From positions 682,001 through 746,000 of the forward strand of contig NZ_CBDCGN010000003.1 in assembly GCF_965216805.1 (NCBI RefSeq): DNA of 64,000 bases. Direction: 5' to 3'. This DNA is from Panacagrimonas sp965216805 (lineage in GTDB: Bacteria; Pseudomonadota; Gammaproteobacteria; Nevskiales; Nevskiaceae). A program made the translations under genes and the position numbers. How positions within the stretch are numbered: the stretch's first letter is position 1; each line of letters begins with the position of its first letter. Below, piece after piece: positions 1 through 11,785 of this stretch. Below the pieces are notes generated by a model that was not told where the DNA came from, searched no databases, and saw only the letters and a list, made by a program, of their open reading frames with translations.

Positions 1-900
1 GCGCTGGGGCTGTGCGTTGCCAGTGCGCTGCTTTACGCGTGGCACGACCCGATCGAAGGCAGGAGCGGCAGCACCTGGCTCGGCTACAGCCTGGGCATCC
101 TGGGCGTCGCGCTGATCGCCTGGCTGGCCTGGCTGGGCGTGCGCAAGCGCCAGTTCCAGACCGGCCGCGGCGCGCTGGTCGCCTGGGTCTCGGCGCATGT
201 GTATCTGGGACTGTCGCTGCTGGTGATCGGCACCTTGCACGCCGCATTCCAGCTCGGCTGGAACGTACACTCCCTGGCCTGGCTGTTGATGGTGCTGGTG
301 ATCGTCAGCGGCGTCTACGGCGTGATCGCCTACGCCGTGCTGCCGTCCGGGATCACCACCGGCCGCAACCAGATGGAGTTCCGCGAAATGGTCGAACAGT
401 TCGACGATCTCAACGAAACCCTGCTGGCCCTGGCCGATCGCATCGACCCCGAGACTCACGCGATCGTGACGCGCTCGGTGTCCCGATCCCGCATCGGCGG
501 CAGCGCATGGCAGCAGCTCAGCGGTCGTTATCCCAAGCCCGGCGAACAGGGCATGCTGGAGCGCCTGCTCAGTCCGGGGCGGACGGCCGACGCCCCCGCG
601 AATCCGACGTTGAGCCTGCTCACTACGGCTGGCACGGCGCAGAGCTGCACCACCACCAGCAGCCCCACGATGATGTTCATGGCGCGGCGCATCTTCGCCG
701 GCCGTACAGCTGACCGGGGCGAGGACATCCAGAAACTGTTGCAGACGCTGGGCCGGCGCAACGCCTTGCGCGACCGCATCAATCGCGACATCACCCGGCG
801 CGCACGGATGAATGTATGGCTGTACGTGCACATTCCGCTGACCGTGGCCCTGCTGGCGGCCTTGCTGGTCCATGTGCTGGCCGTGTTCCTGTACTGGTAG
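1..900 (+). CDS. Membrane cytochrome b-like protein, diheme type (5' end outside window)
   Basis: The frame is open from the first base, so the N-terminus lies upstream. Visible are a hydrophobic segment near residues 25-45, two more at about 58-110, a charged soluble stretch of about 150 residues, and a final membrane helix ending two residues after its last aromatic. Two helices each hold a His-x13-His pair: one starts SAHVYLG and ends TLHAAF, the other starts VHIPLT and ends LLVHVL. That is the bis-histidine spacing used for two stacked b hemes in ferric-reductase/NOX-type and HydC-type membrane cytochromes. No FAD or NAD domain is visible. The next gene begins 3 bp after the stop, so the two are probably cotranscribed and could exchange electrons. 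Role inferred: membrane electron carrier between quinol and the multiheme proteins downstream. I am fairly sure of a heme b protein and unsure of its partner. Confidence 0.6.
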   Translation, partial: ALGLCVASALLYAWHDPIEGRSGSTWLGYSLGILGVALIAWLAWLGVRKRQFQTGRGALVAWVSAHVYLGLSLLVIGTLHAAFQLGWNVHSLAWLLMVLVIVSGVYGVIAYAVLPSGITTGRNQMEFREMVEQFDDLNETLLALADRIDPETHAIVTRSVSRSRIGGSAWQQLSGRYPKPGEQGMLERLLSPGRTADAPANPTLSLLTTAGTAQSCTTTSSPTMMFMARRIFAGRTADRGEDIQKLLQTLGRRNALRDRINRDITRRARMNVWLYVHIPLTVALLAALLVHVLAVFLYW

Positions 901-903
901 GTC

Positions 904-2544
904 ATGAGCGTCGTCATCCGCCGCCGGTCCTCCACGGGCGCCGCCCTCGATCAAGCCGTCGAGGGGATCGTCTCGGTGGGGCGTGCGACCGACAATACCG
1001 TCGAACTGCCCGGCCTGCGGGTGGCACTGCACCATCTGCGGTTGACGCCGCTGTCGCCGATGTCGTTGCGTGCCGAAAGTGTTTCGAGCGCGGATTTCTG
1101 GCTCAACGGGCGGCCCGGACAACGCACCGCGGACCTGGTGGCGGGCGACCAGATCGACGTCGGCCTGCACAGCCTGCGCGTGGGTGTGCTGGGCGCGCAG
1201 GGGCCGGTGGTGCTGGAAGTCCTGGAGCAGGATGCGGCCGGCACACCCGATTCCGAGCGAGCCGCCACGACCTTGGCGCAGACCGGTTGGCGGCCGCGGC
1301 GTTGGGCCTATGGCCTGCTCGCCGCGGTACTGCTGATGGGTCTGGCCATGCCGCTGGCGATGCGCTACGTGCCTCATCCGGCGGCGCTGGCGTCGTGGCT
1401 GCCGACCGACCACCTGTGGTCTTCGGGTCGTGTCAGCAACGCCCATCTCGGTTTCGGCCACGATTGCCGGGTCTGCCACGTTCGGCTGTTCGAGCCGGTA
1501 CGCGACGAGCAGTGTCTGGACTGTCACGCCGAGGTTGCAGCCCACATCGACGATCCCGCCGCGCTGCGCCAGGCCGAGCTGCAGTCGCGAAGCTGCGCCA
1601 GCTGCCACTTCGAGCACGGCGGGGCGGACGTGGTGCTCAACCGGCACGATGGACTGTGCGTGGACTGTCACGGCAGCCCGGAAGATTTTGCGTCGCTGGA
1701 TGTCGCGCATGCCATCGAGGATTTCGACCGTTCGCATCCGCCGTTCAGGGTGCAGGTGGGCGTGCGCGACGACAGCGGTATTGGCCGCCAGCGTCAGCCG
1801 CTGAATGCGCAGACCCGGGACGCCAGCGGCCTGATCTTCCCGCACGATCTGCACCTGGACGCGCGCGGGATTCGCGGCCCGGATGGAGCCGAGGTGCTGA
1901 TTTGTGCCAGTTGTCATTCGGCGGATCGCGCCTCGTTCGGCTTCGTCGCGCTGCGCTTCGAAAACGATTGCCAGCGCTGCCACCAGCTCGAAGTGGACTT
2001 CGCGGGGGAGTCCCTGCGTCTGCCGCATGCCGATGGCGCGGCGGTTCGAACCTTGTTGAACGAGGCGCGGCTGCGCGCCGAGGTCGATCCCGATTCGCGC
2101 AAACCGGCGGCGCCGGCAACGGTTCGGCAGCGTCCCGGCGAGTCCGCGGACCGCGGCGACGAGGTCACTGCGCTGGATTCCATCGACGAGGTGTTCGACC
2201 GGCGCGTCTGCGCCAAGTGCCACGACGTGCGCCAGCAGCCTGGCCGGCCGCTGGACGTGGACGCACCGGACCTGCGCCAGTCGTGGATGGTGCACGCACG
2301 ATTCACCCACGAGCCGCATCAGGCGATGAGGTGCGAGGCCTGTCATGCCGCAGGCAACTCGCAGGATTCCAACGATCTGATGCTGCCGCAGATCGAAACT
2401 TGCCGGGCCTGTCACGCCGCAGTAGATTCGCTGGACAGGTTCGAGACGCGCTGTGCGGACTGTCACCGGTTTCATCAGGCGATGCGGTCGCACGCGGGCA
2501 AGTTCACGGGGGTGCTTGCCGATGAAATGGGGGGCCGACCGTAG
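904..2544 (+). CDS. FHA-like domain / transmembrane / decaheme c-type cytochrome
   Basis: A 546-residue protein. Residues 1-100 resemble a forkhead-associated fold: VGRATDNTVELP keeps the Gly-Arg and an HH follows, but the usual Ser of the phosphothreonine pocket is Ala. One membrane helix follows at about 130-155. The rest contains ten CxxCH heme sites between residues 188 and 521: CRVCH, CLDCH, CASCH, CVDCH, CASCH, CQRCH, CAKCH, CEACH, CRACH and CADCH. There is no cleavable signal, so the FHA part should sit in the cytoplasm and the hemes in the periplasm. It is tightly coupled to the cytochrome b upstream and overlaps the next gene by 23 bp. The likely role is inner-membrane-anchored periplasmic electron transfer. 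The FHA part may be structural rather than phosphopeptide-binding. Confidence 0.75.
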   Translation: MSVVIRRRSSTGAALDQAVEGIVSVGRATDNTVELPGLRVALHHLRLTPLSPMSLRAESVSSADFWLNGRPGQRTADLVAGDQIDVGLHSLRVGVLGAQGPVVLEVLEQDAAGTPDSERAATTLAQTGWRPRRWAYGLLAAVLLMGLAMPLAMRYVPHPAALASWLPTDHLWSSGRVSNAHLGFGHDCRVCHVRLFEPVRDEQCLDCHAEVAAHIDDPAALRQAELQSRSCASCHFEHGGADVVLNRHDGLCVDCHGSPEDFASLDVAHAIEDFDRSHPPFRVQVGVRDDSGIGRQRQPLNAQTRDASGLIFPHDLHLDARGIRGPDGAEVLICASCHSADRASFGFVALRFENDCQRCHQLEVDFAGESLRLPHADGAAVRTLLNEARLRAEVDPDSRKPAAPATVRQRPGESADRGDEVTALDSIDEVFDRRVCAKCHDVRQQPGRPLDVDAPDLRQSWMVHARFTHEPHQAMRCEACHAAGNSQDSNDLMLPQIETCRACHAAVDSLDRFETRCADCHRFHQAMRSHAGKFTGVLADEMGGRP

Positions 2545-4543
2545 AGGCAGGCACACGCGACTCGCTGACCCCTGGGCCGCGGTGGCAGCGGCTTTGTTGC
2601 TGACCGCCTGTGGTGGTGACGAGCGCGGCGCGGACGGCACCGGAATCGGTGGTACCCCCTGCAGCGGTTTCTGCCTGGATGTGCCCACCCGCCTGTCGAC
2701 CAACGATGTCGGTCTGGTCGTGGCGCAGGCCGTTGCGGAGGCCGACGCGCAGGGCGTGGCCGCCACCATCGCGGTGACCGATCGCGTCGGTAATGTGCTG
2801 GCGGTGTACCGCATGAACGGCGCGCCCGCCGCGGTGCGCGTCGGCTCGCCGGCCGGTTCGGGGCCGATCGACGGTGGCCTCGAAGGCATCTCGCTGGTGC
2901 CGGCGGAGTTGTCGGCTATCGCCAAGGCGGTCACCGGCGCCTACCTGTCGTCGGAAGGCAACGCCTTCACCACGCGCACGGCCAGCCAGATCGTGCAGGC
3001 CAACTTCAATCCGGGCGAGGGCAACCAACCCGGCGGTCCCCTGTTCGGCGTGCAGTTCTCGCAACTGCCGTGCTCGGACCTGTCGACGCGATTCGTGGCC
3101 GGCGCCGGTCCCGGACCGGGGCCGCATCGTTCGCCGCTGGGCCTGTCGGCCGATCCGGGCGGATTGCCGCTGTACAAGAACGGCACCGTGGTAGGCGGCA
3201 TCGGCGTCGAATCCGATGGGCTGTACACGCTCGATCCTTCCCTGCTCGACTTCGACCGCGCGCCGGACGAGCTGCTGGCCGTGGCCGGCAGTTTCGGATT
3301 CGCTGCGCCGCTGGATCGCCGTGCCGACCGCATTACCGTCGACGGCAAGACAGTGCGTTTCAGCGACGTGGATTTCGCCGATCTGGCTGCCGATCCGCGG
3401 CAGGCGCCGGCGTTTGCCAGCCTCTCCGGTGGCGCACTGCTGGCGGTGCGCGGTTACACCGAGGCCAGCCCGGTGCTGGTGGCCGGTACCGCGTTCGGGC
3501 AGGTCGAATCGGGATACGTGCCGGCCACCGCTGCAGGATTTGCCGAACGCGACGCGGTAGTGCTGGTCGATGCCGCCGGCAACAACCGCTTTGCCCCCGT
3601 GGCGGGTTCGCTGCTGAGCCAGGCGGAAGTTCGTCAGGTGATGCTGTCGGCACTGGACGTCGCCAACCGCGCCCGCGCACAGATCCGCAGGCCGACCGGC
3701 AGTTCCATGCGCGCCACGGTGTCGGTGGTGGGCCTGGACGGCGGCATCCTGGGCATTGCGCGCACGCGTGATGCGCCGGTCTTCGGCACCGACGTGTCTC
3801 TGCAGAAGGCACGCACTGCGCTGGCGTTCTCGCTGCCCGGCATCGCCGCGACGCTGGCCGCGCTGCCGCCGGCCGCGTACCTGGTGCCGGACAGCGCCAC
3901 CCCCGCCGAACTGCGACGTGTCGACTTCGCCGACTACGTGACCGACACGCGCCAGTTTCTCGGCATTCCGACCGCGCTGGACGACGGCGCCATCGCCTTT
4001 GCCAATCGCAGCGTCGGCAATCTTTCGCGACCGTTCTTTCCCGACGGTGTGGCCGGGTCGCGCCATGGGCCGTTCTCCAAGCCGGCCGGGCAGTGGAGCC
4101 CGTTCTCCACCGGTCTGCAACTGGATCTGGGCTACAACGCCGTGGTCCGCCACGTGGCCTTCGTCGCCGGCCTGGTGCCGACCGACGTCGATCGGGTCTG
4201 CGCTGGCGTGACGCCGCTGAACAATGGCCTGGCGCCGACGCCGGGCCTGCCGCCGCTGGTGAACAACGGTATCCAGATCTTTCCGGGCAGCGTGCCGATC
4301 TATCGGGGGCAGGACCTGGTCGGTGCCGTCGGTGTTTCCGGTGACGGCATCGAGCAGGACGACATGGTGGCCTTCCTCGGCCTGCACGAGGCCGGGCTGG
4401 CGCTGGGCGGCAGCATCGGCAACGCGCCGCCCGCGCGGCGTGCCGACCAACTGCTGATCGACGGCGTGCGACCGCGTTACATCCAGTGCCCGCAGGCGCC
4501 GTTCCTGGATTCCGACGAGCAGGACGTCTGTGCGAACAAATAG
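2522..4543 (+). CDS. Lipoprotein with tandem GlcG/HbpS-like domains
   Basis: A 673-residue protein. The ATG at 2522 gives a short basic N-terminus, a hydrophobic stretch and a lipobox LTAC with Cys30, so it is predicted to be a lipoprotein. Two GlcG/HbpS-like units are visible. The first begins near residue 45 with helix VGLVVAQAVAEADAQG and strand ATIAVTDRVGNVLAVYRM. The second begins near residue 375 with EVRQVMLSALDVANRARAQ and ATVSVVGLDGGILGIART. Each is followed by a turn of the type GTVVGGIGVESDG or QDLVGAVGVSGDG that typifies this family. HbpS-type proteins bind heme, which fits neighbours that need many hemes. I infer a heme-binding or chaperone role in the envelope; no enzymatic activity is evident. 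It overlaps both flanking genes (23 bp and 14 bp), so translational coupling is likely. Confidence 0.6.
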   Translation: MKWGADRRGRHTRLADPWAAVAAALLLTACGGDERGADGTGIGGTPCSGFCLDVPTRLSTNDVGLVVAQAVAEADAQGVAATIAVTDRVGNVLAVYRMNGAPAAVRVGSPAGSGPIDGGLEGISLVPAELSAIAKAVTGAYLSSEGNAFTTRTASQIVQANFNPGEGNQPGGPLFGVQFSQLPCSDLSTRFVAGAGPGPGPHRSPLGLSADPGGLPLYKNGTVVGGIGVESDGLYTLDPSLLDFDRAPDELLAVAGSFGFAAPLDRRADRITVDGKTVRFSDVDFADLAADPRQAPAFASLSGGALLAVRGYTEASPVLVAGTAFGQVESGYVPATAAGFAERDAVVLVDAAGNNRFAPVAGSLLSQAEVRQVMLSALDVANRARAQIRRPTGSSMRATVSVVGLDGGILGIARTRDAPVFGTDVSLQKARTALAFSLPGIAATLAALPPAAYLVPDSATPAELRRVDFADYVTDTRQFLGIPTALDDGAIAFANRSVGNLSRPFFPDGVAGSRHGPFSKPAGQWSPFSTGLQLDLGYNAVVRHVAFVAGLVPTDVDRVCAGVTPLNNGLAPTPGLPPLVNNGIQIFPGSVPIYRGQDLVGAVGVSGDGIEQDDMVAFLGLHEAGLALGGSIGNAPPARRADQLLIDGVRPRYIQCPQAPFLDSDEQDVCANK

Positions 4544-6563
4544 CCTGCCCCTGCTGATGGTGTTGATCGCTGCGCTGGCGACATTGCCGGTCAATGCGCA
4601 GGATCGTCGCCGTCCCGGGGCGCAGGCGGAGCGCGATACCGAGGTGCCGGCCGATGCCGAGCGGCCGCCGTCGGCAACGCCCGGGTCTGCCGTCGAGCCT
4701 GAAGCCGGCGCGGCGTCGCCATCCAAAGCGCCACCGGCGGCAGCCGTGCCGGTGCGGCGCCGTCCTGGCGAAGTCAGCGAAGGCGAAGCCATCAAGCCTG
4801 CGGTCCCGACCCCCGAGGCCGTGCCCGCCGATCCGTCGCTGCGGCGCCGGCCCGGCCAGCCCGCGGCCGGCGCGGTCACCGCGGACGGCGAGCGCCCCGA
4901 TCCCGGCTCGCCGCTGACCGGCCCGCGCAAGCCTTTCAATCACAACCGCCGGTCCGGCCTGCAGGCGGTGGTCAAGCCGGCGCCCGACGCCGAGTACCGC
5001 AAGACCCTGGTCGCCGACCGCTGGCAGCTCACGCGCCAGCTCGGACTGACCGACTTTCCGCTCTACGATCCCTACAACCAGAACACGCTCAAGGCCGATC
5101 GGCCGCTGTACGACGACTGGTTCTTCAGCCTGGGCGCGATCTCGGACACCGTGGTCGAACCGCGCCGGGTACCGACACCGGTAGGCGCGCAGGTCGAGGA
5201 CCGCAGTGGCCAGCTCAACGTCATCGGCGAAGGCGAACAGGTGGTGTTCGCGCAATCGCTGATCGTGCCGCTGATCTATCTCAAGGGCGATACCACCTTC
5301 CGTCCGCCCGACTGGGAGTTCCATTTCACACCGGCCTTCCAGTTCAACCGGGTGGAGGTCGAACAGATTCGCGCCCTGCGCATCGATCCGCGCAAAGGCA
5401 CTGATCGCGAAGACGATCACTTCGCGGTGCAGGAGCTGTTTGTCGACTACCACATCCGCAACGTGTCGGATCGTTACGACTTCGACAGCATCCGCGCCGG
5501 CATCCAGCCCTTCACTGCGGACTTTCGCGGTTTCCTGTTCCAGGACCTGCAGCTCGGCGTGCGCCTGTTCGGCACCCGCGACAACAACCGCTGGCAGTAC
5601 AACCTGGCGTGGTTCCGCCGTGTCGAGAAGGACACCAACTCCCTGCTCAACGACCTCGGCCAGCCGCTGCGCAAGGACGACATCTTCGTCGCCAATCTGT
5701 ACCGGCAGGACTTCCCGGTACTGGGCCACACCTCGCAACTGGTGGTGCTGCACAACCGCAATCGCGAAGGCGACGAGGGCAGCCACTTCAACACCAACGG
5801 CTTCATCGAACGCCCTGCCTCGCTGGGCCGCGAGACCTTCCGCAACTACGACATCACCTATGTGGGCTTCAACGGCGACGGTCATTTCGGCCGCTTCAAT
5901 CTGACCAGCTCGGCCTACTTCGCCTTCGGCGACCAGGACCAGGGCGTGCTGTTCCCGGGGCCGGTGGATGTGCGGGCGTTCTTCCTGGCCGCCGAGGGCG
6001 GCGTCGACTTCGACTGGCGACGCGTGCGCGTGTCGCTGCTCTACGCCAGCGGCGACGACGATCCTTTCGACGACGTCGAAACCGGCTTCGATGCGGTGCT
6101 GGAAAACCCGCTGTTCGCCGGCGGGTCCGACACCAACTACTGGACCCGCCAGAGCGTGCCGCTGATCGGTGGCGGCATCGTCGGCATCTCCGGCCGCAAC
6201 GGCCAGCTCAACTCGCTGCGCTCCTCGCTGCTCGAGGGCCAGTCCAACTTCGCCAATCCCGGCACCGTGCTGGCCGGTGTCGGCCTAGATCTGGACCTGA
6301 TGGCGCAGCTACGGGTGTCGCTGAATGCCAACCAGCTGTGGTTTGCCGATTCCGAAATCGTCGAGGTGTACCGCAATCAGGGCGGCATCGACCGCGACAT
6401 CGGGGTGGATCTGTCGGTGGCGGCGATCTGGCGACCGTTTGCGACTCAGAACGTGGTGGTGCGCGCCTCCGGCGCCGCGTTGCTGCCGGGCAAAGCCTAC
6501 GAGCAGCTATACGGCGACGAGACCGGCTATTCGTTTCTGCTCAACCTGATCCTGAGCTACTGA
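4530..6563 (+). CDS. Putative outer-membrane beta-barrel with proline-rich N-terminal region
   Basis: A 677-residue protein starting at a GTG that overlaps the previous stop region, with AGGA upstream. Residues 1-24 are a signal peptide ending PVNA. Residues 25-145 are proline-, alanine- and arginine-rich and carry RRRPG three times. From about residue 150 the protein alternates aromatic and polar residues in the manner of amphipathic strands (for example NRWQYNLAWFRRV, FNLTSSAYFAFG, RVRVSLLYASG) and ends in FLLNLILSY, with the terminal aromatic residue typical of barrels. No family is recognised. Sitting between cytochrome genes and 2 bp before the decaheme-LVIVD gene, it is a candidate porin partner for a trans-outer-membrane electron conduit. 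The MtrB class is similar in length, but I see no MtrB-specific CxxC motif. Confidence 0.55.
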   Translation: MRTNSLPLLMVLIAALATLPVNAQDRRRPGAQAERDTEVPADAERPPSATPGSAVEPEAGAASPSKAPPAAAVPVRRRPGEVSEGEAIKPAVPTPEAVPADPSLRRRPGQPAAGAVTADGERPDPGSPLTGPRKPFNHNRRSGLQAVVKPAPDAEYRKTLVADRWQLTRQLGLTDFPLYDPYNQNTLKADRPLYDDWFFSLGAISDTVVEPRRVPTPVGAQVEDRSGQLNVIGEGEQVVFAQSLIVPLIYLKGDTTFRPPDWEFHFTPAFQFNRVEVEQIRALRIDPRKGTDREDDHFAVQELFVDYHIRNVSDRYDFDSIRAGIQPFTADFRGFLFQDLQLGVRLFGTRDNNRWQYNLAWFRRVEKDTNSLLNDLGQPLRKDDIFVANLYRQDFPVLGHTSQLVVLHNRNREGDEGSHFNTNGFIERPASLGRETFRNYDITYVGFNGDGHFGRFNLTSSAYFAFGDQDQGVLFPGPVDVRAFFLAAEGGVDFDWRRVRVSLLYASGDDDPFDDVETGFDAVLENPLFAGGSDTNYWTRQSVPLIGGGIVGISGRNGQLNSLRSSLLEGQSNFANPGTVLAGVGLDLDLMAQLRVSLNANQLWFADSEIVEVYRNQGGIDRDIGVDLSVAAIWRPFATQNVVVRASGAALLPGKAYEQLYGDETGYSFLLNLILSY

Positions 6564-6565
6564 CC

Positions 6566-10312
<3,747 letters not shown>

Positions 10313-10363
10313 CAGCCTGGAAGGCGTCAACCGATGTGCGGGCTCGCGGCGCGGCCTTGCTTG

Positions 10364-10407
10364 CGGGATTCCGGATTCGCCTCCGGCATCCCGAAAAGAC
10401 GGAATCC
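10364..10407. terminator. Stem-loop between convergent cytochrome genes
   Basis: GGATTCCG at 10366-10373 pairs with CGGAATCC at 10400-10407, and an alternative pairing CGGGAT/ATCCCG nests inside. It lies between the ends of two convergent genes, where a bidirectional terminator would be expected, but no T tract follows. Confidence 0.3.
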
Positions 10408-10413
10408 TCGAAC

Positions 10414-11739
10414 TCAGAGCGTCGTCACCCGCTGGCTGATCTGCTGCAGCGTCTTGCGCAATGCTTCGGGATCAAAGGGTCGGGACGGATCGAACGCGGT
10501 GAACAGTTGGTCCATGTCCGCGTTCAATGCGTCCTTGCCAATGCCATGCTGGCGCTTGAGATCGGCCAGCAAGGCGTCGATGGCGTAGTAGACCTGCTTG
10601 GCGCTGCTGTAGTCGGCGGCGCGCGGCCCGGTGCCGAGCTTGGCCACCTGCTGCATCAACGTGATGGTCTGTGCCTTGGTGATCGCCTGTGCGCCGACCT
10701 GCTGCAAGGCTTGGTCGGCAAGGGCGGACAGCGTCGCCGCCTGTTCCTGGACCTTGCCGACCGATTCGCGCGAGGCCTGCTGCAATCCGCGCAAGCCGTC
10801 CTGCCACCGACCGCTGGCATCAGGGGTCAGCACGTTCAACACCGCGCCGCTCATCAACAAGTAGGCGTCCATCAGGCGCGGTTCGCCGGCGCCCAGCGCG
10901 CCGCCGGTGCCGGTCGACCAGCGCGGCGGCCGCATCGGGTGATGGCAGGCGTTGCAGTCGAAGAACACCAGCTCGGGAAACAGGCCATGGTCCTTGAAGC
11001 GCGGGCTGCGCAATTGCTCAAGGTACAACTGCGCCGCCACGATCTGGCCGATGGCCCACAGCCTTGCGCCGGAGACGTGGGCCGGCTTGCGCTTGAGATA
11101 GTCGGTATCGATGCGGAAATGTTCCGGCTGGTAGAGGGTGAACGCGCCGACCTCGAATTCCAGCGGCGGGTGACCGGCGCCCATGATGCGGTGATCGATC
11201 GGCTTGTCGCCGGTGCCCAGATGACACTGCAGGCACAGCCGGGTACGAGCGACCGGGTCTTCCAGCGGATATAGGCCGGCATCGAGGTTCTGCTGATGCG
11301 AGTTGCCCGACACGTGCGGACCCAGCCAGTCCTGTGCGCCGCCGTGGCAGGCCTCGCAGGCCACGCCTTCGGACATCGCGTAGCGGCGGCCGCGCTGCCC
11401 AGGCGCGACGTAGTCGGTGTGGCAAACCAGACATTCCTCGGCTTTTGTCGCGTCCTCGATGCCGAGGTTGTCAGCGATGCGCTTGCCGTCTGCGCCCTGC
11501 AGCAGCTTGAAGGCGTTGGAGTGAGCGTCCTTGCGCTCCCAGGTGAAGTATTCGTTCTGCAGCACCGGGGAGTCATCGAAAGGCCGCTGCGAACCATGGC
11601 AGTTGCTGCCGGCGCAGGTGGCCACACCCAGATGCTGCCACGGCGACTCGAACGGCATCTGCGGGTGCCCGGCCGCCGTCGATGCGGCATAGGCCAATGC
11701 CAGGAATCCCATCACACACCGCAACGTGCTTCCCAGCAT
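10414..11739 (-). CDS. Periplasmic pentaheme c-type cytochrome (c554/NrfA-like multiheme group)
   Basis: A 441-residue protein. The ATG at 11739 is chosen because it gives a signal peptide (MLGSTLRCVMGFLALAYAAS, then TAAG) and has GGAG 9-12 bases upstream. Four CxxCH motifs are seen (CLVCH, CEACH, CLQCH, CNACHH) plus an N-terminal CAGSNCH, a CX4CH motif that can also bind heme c, as in tetraheme cytochromes c3. His residues in HVSGNSHQQN and GHPPLEF are plausible distal ligands. The C-terminal 150 residues are helical and heme-free. It is convergent with the decaheme operon and 46 bp downstream of an acyl-CoA ligase gene on its own strand. Inferred role: soluble periplasmic electron shuttle for the neighbouring multiheme system. 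No catalytic Lys-ligated heme motif is present. Confidence 0.7.
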   Translation of the reverse strand: MLGSTLRCVMGFLALAYAASTAAGHPQMPFESPWQHLGVATCAGSNCHGSQRPFDDSPVLQNEYFTWERKDAHSNAFKLLQGADGKRIADNLGIEDATKAEECLVCHTDYVAPGQRGRRYAMSEGVACEACHGGAQDWLGPHVSGNSHQQNLDAGLYPLEDPVARTRLCLQCHLGTGDKPIDHRIMGAGHPPLEFEVGAFTLYQPEHFRIDTDYLKRKPAHVSGARLWAIGQIVAAQLYLEQLRSPRFKDHGLFPELVFFDCNACHHPMRPPRWSTGTGGALGAGEPRLMDAYLLMSGAVLNVLTPDASGRWQDGLRGLQQASRESVGKVQEQAATLSALADQALQQVGAQAITKAQTITLMQQVAKLGTGPRAADYSSAKQVYYAIDALLADLKRQHGIGKDALNADMDQLFTAFDPSRPFDPEALRKTLQQISQRVTTL

Positions 11740-11785
11740 GTGCCTGCTCCCTGGTGCTGCCGGTGCTTGCAAGGCTACTCGAATT

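Noticed and set aside
541..720. Possible compensated frameshift in the cytochrome b gene (Thr/Ser/Met-rich stretch)
   Set aside because: Neither alternative frame reads better, and the frame continues into the conserved last helix, so I treat it as a loop.
2504..4939. 811-residue minus-strand open frame
   Set aside because: Runs opposite the GlcG/HbpS and barrel genes, has low-complexity Arg/Ala/Gly composition, no ribosome site or domain; typical GC-rich shadow.
3360..5885. 841-residue minus-strand open frame
   Set aside because: Overlaps two plus-strand genes that have signal peptides and coupling; no motifs of its own.
5609..6565. In-frame upstream extension of the decaheme-LVIVD gene
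   Set aside because: The signal peptide at 6566 fixes the start; upstream sequence overlaps the barrel gene in another frame.
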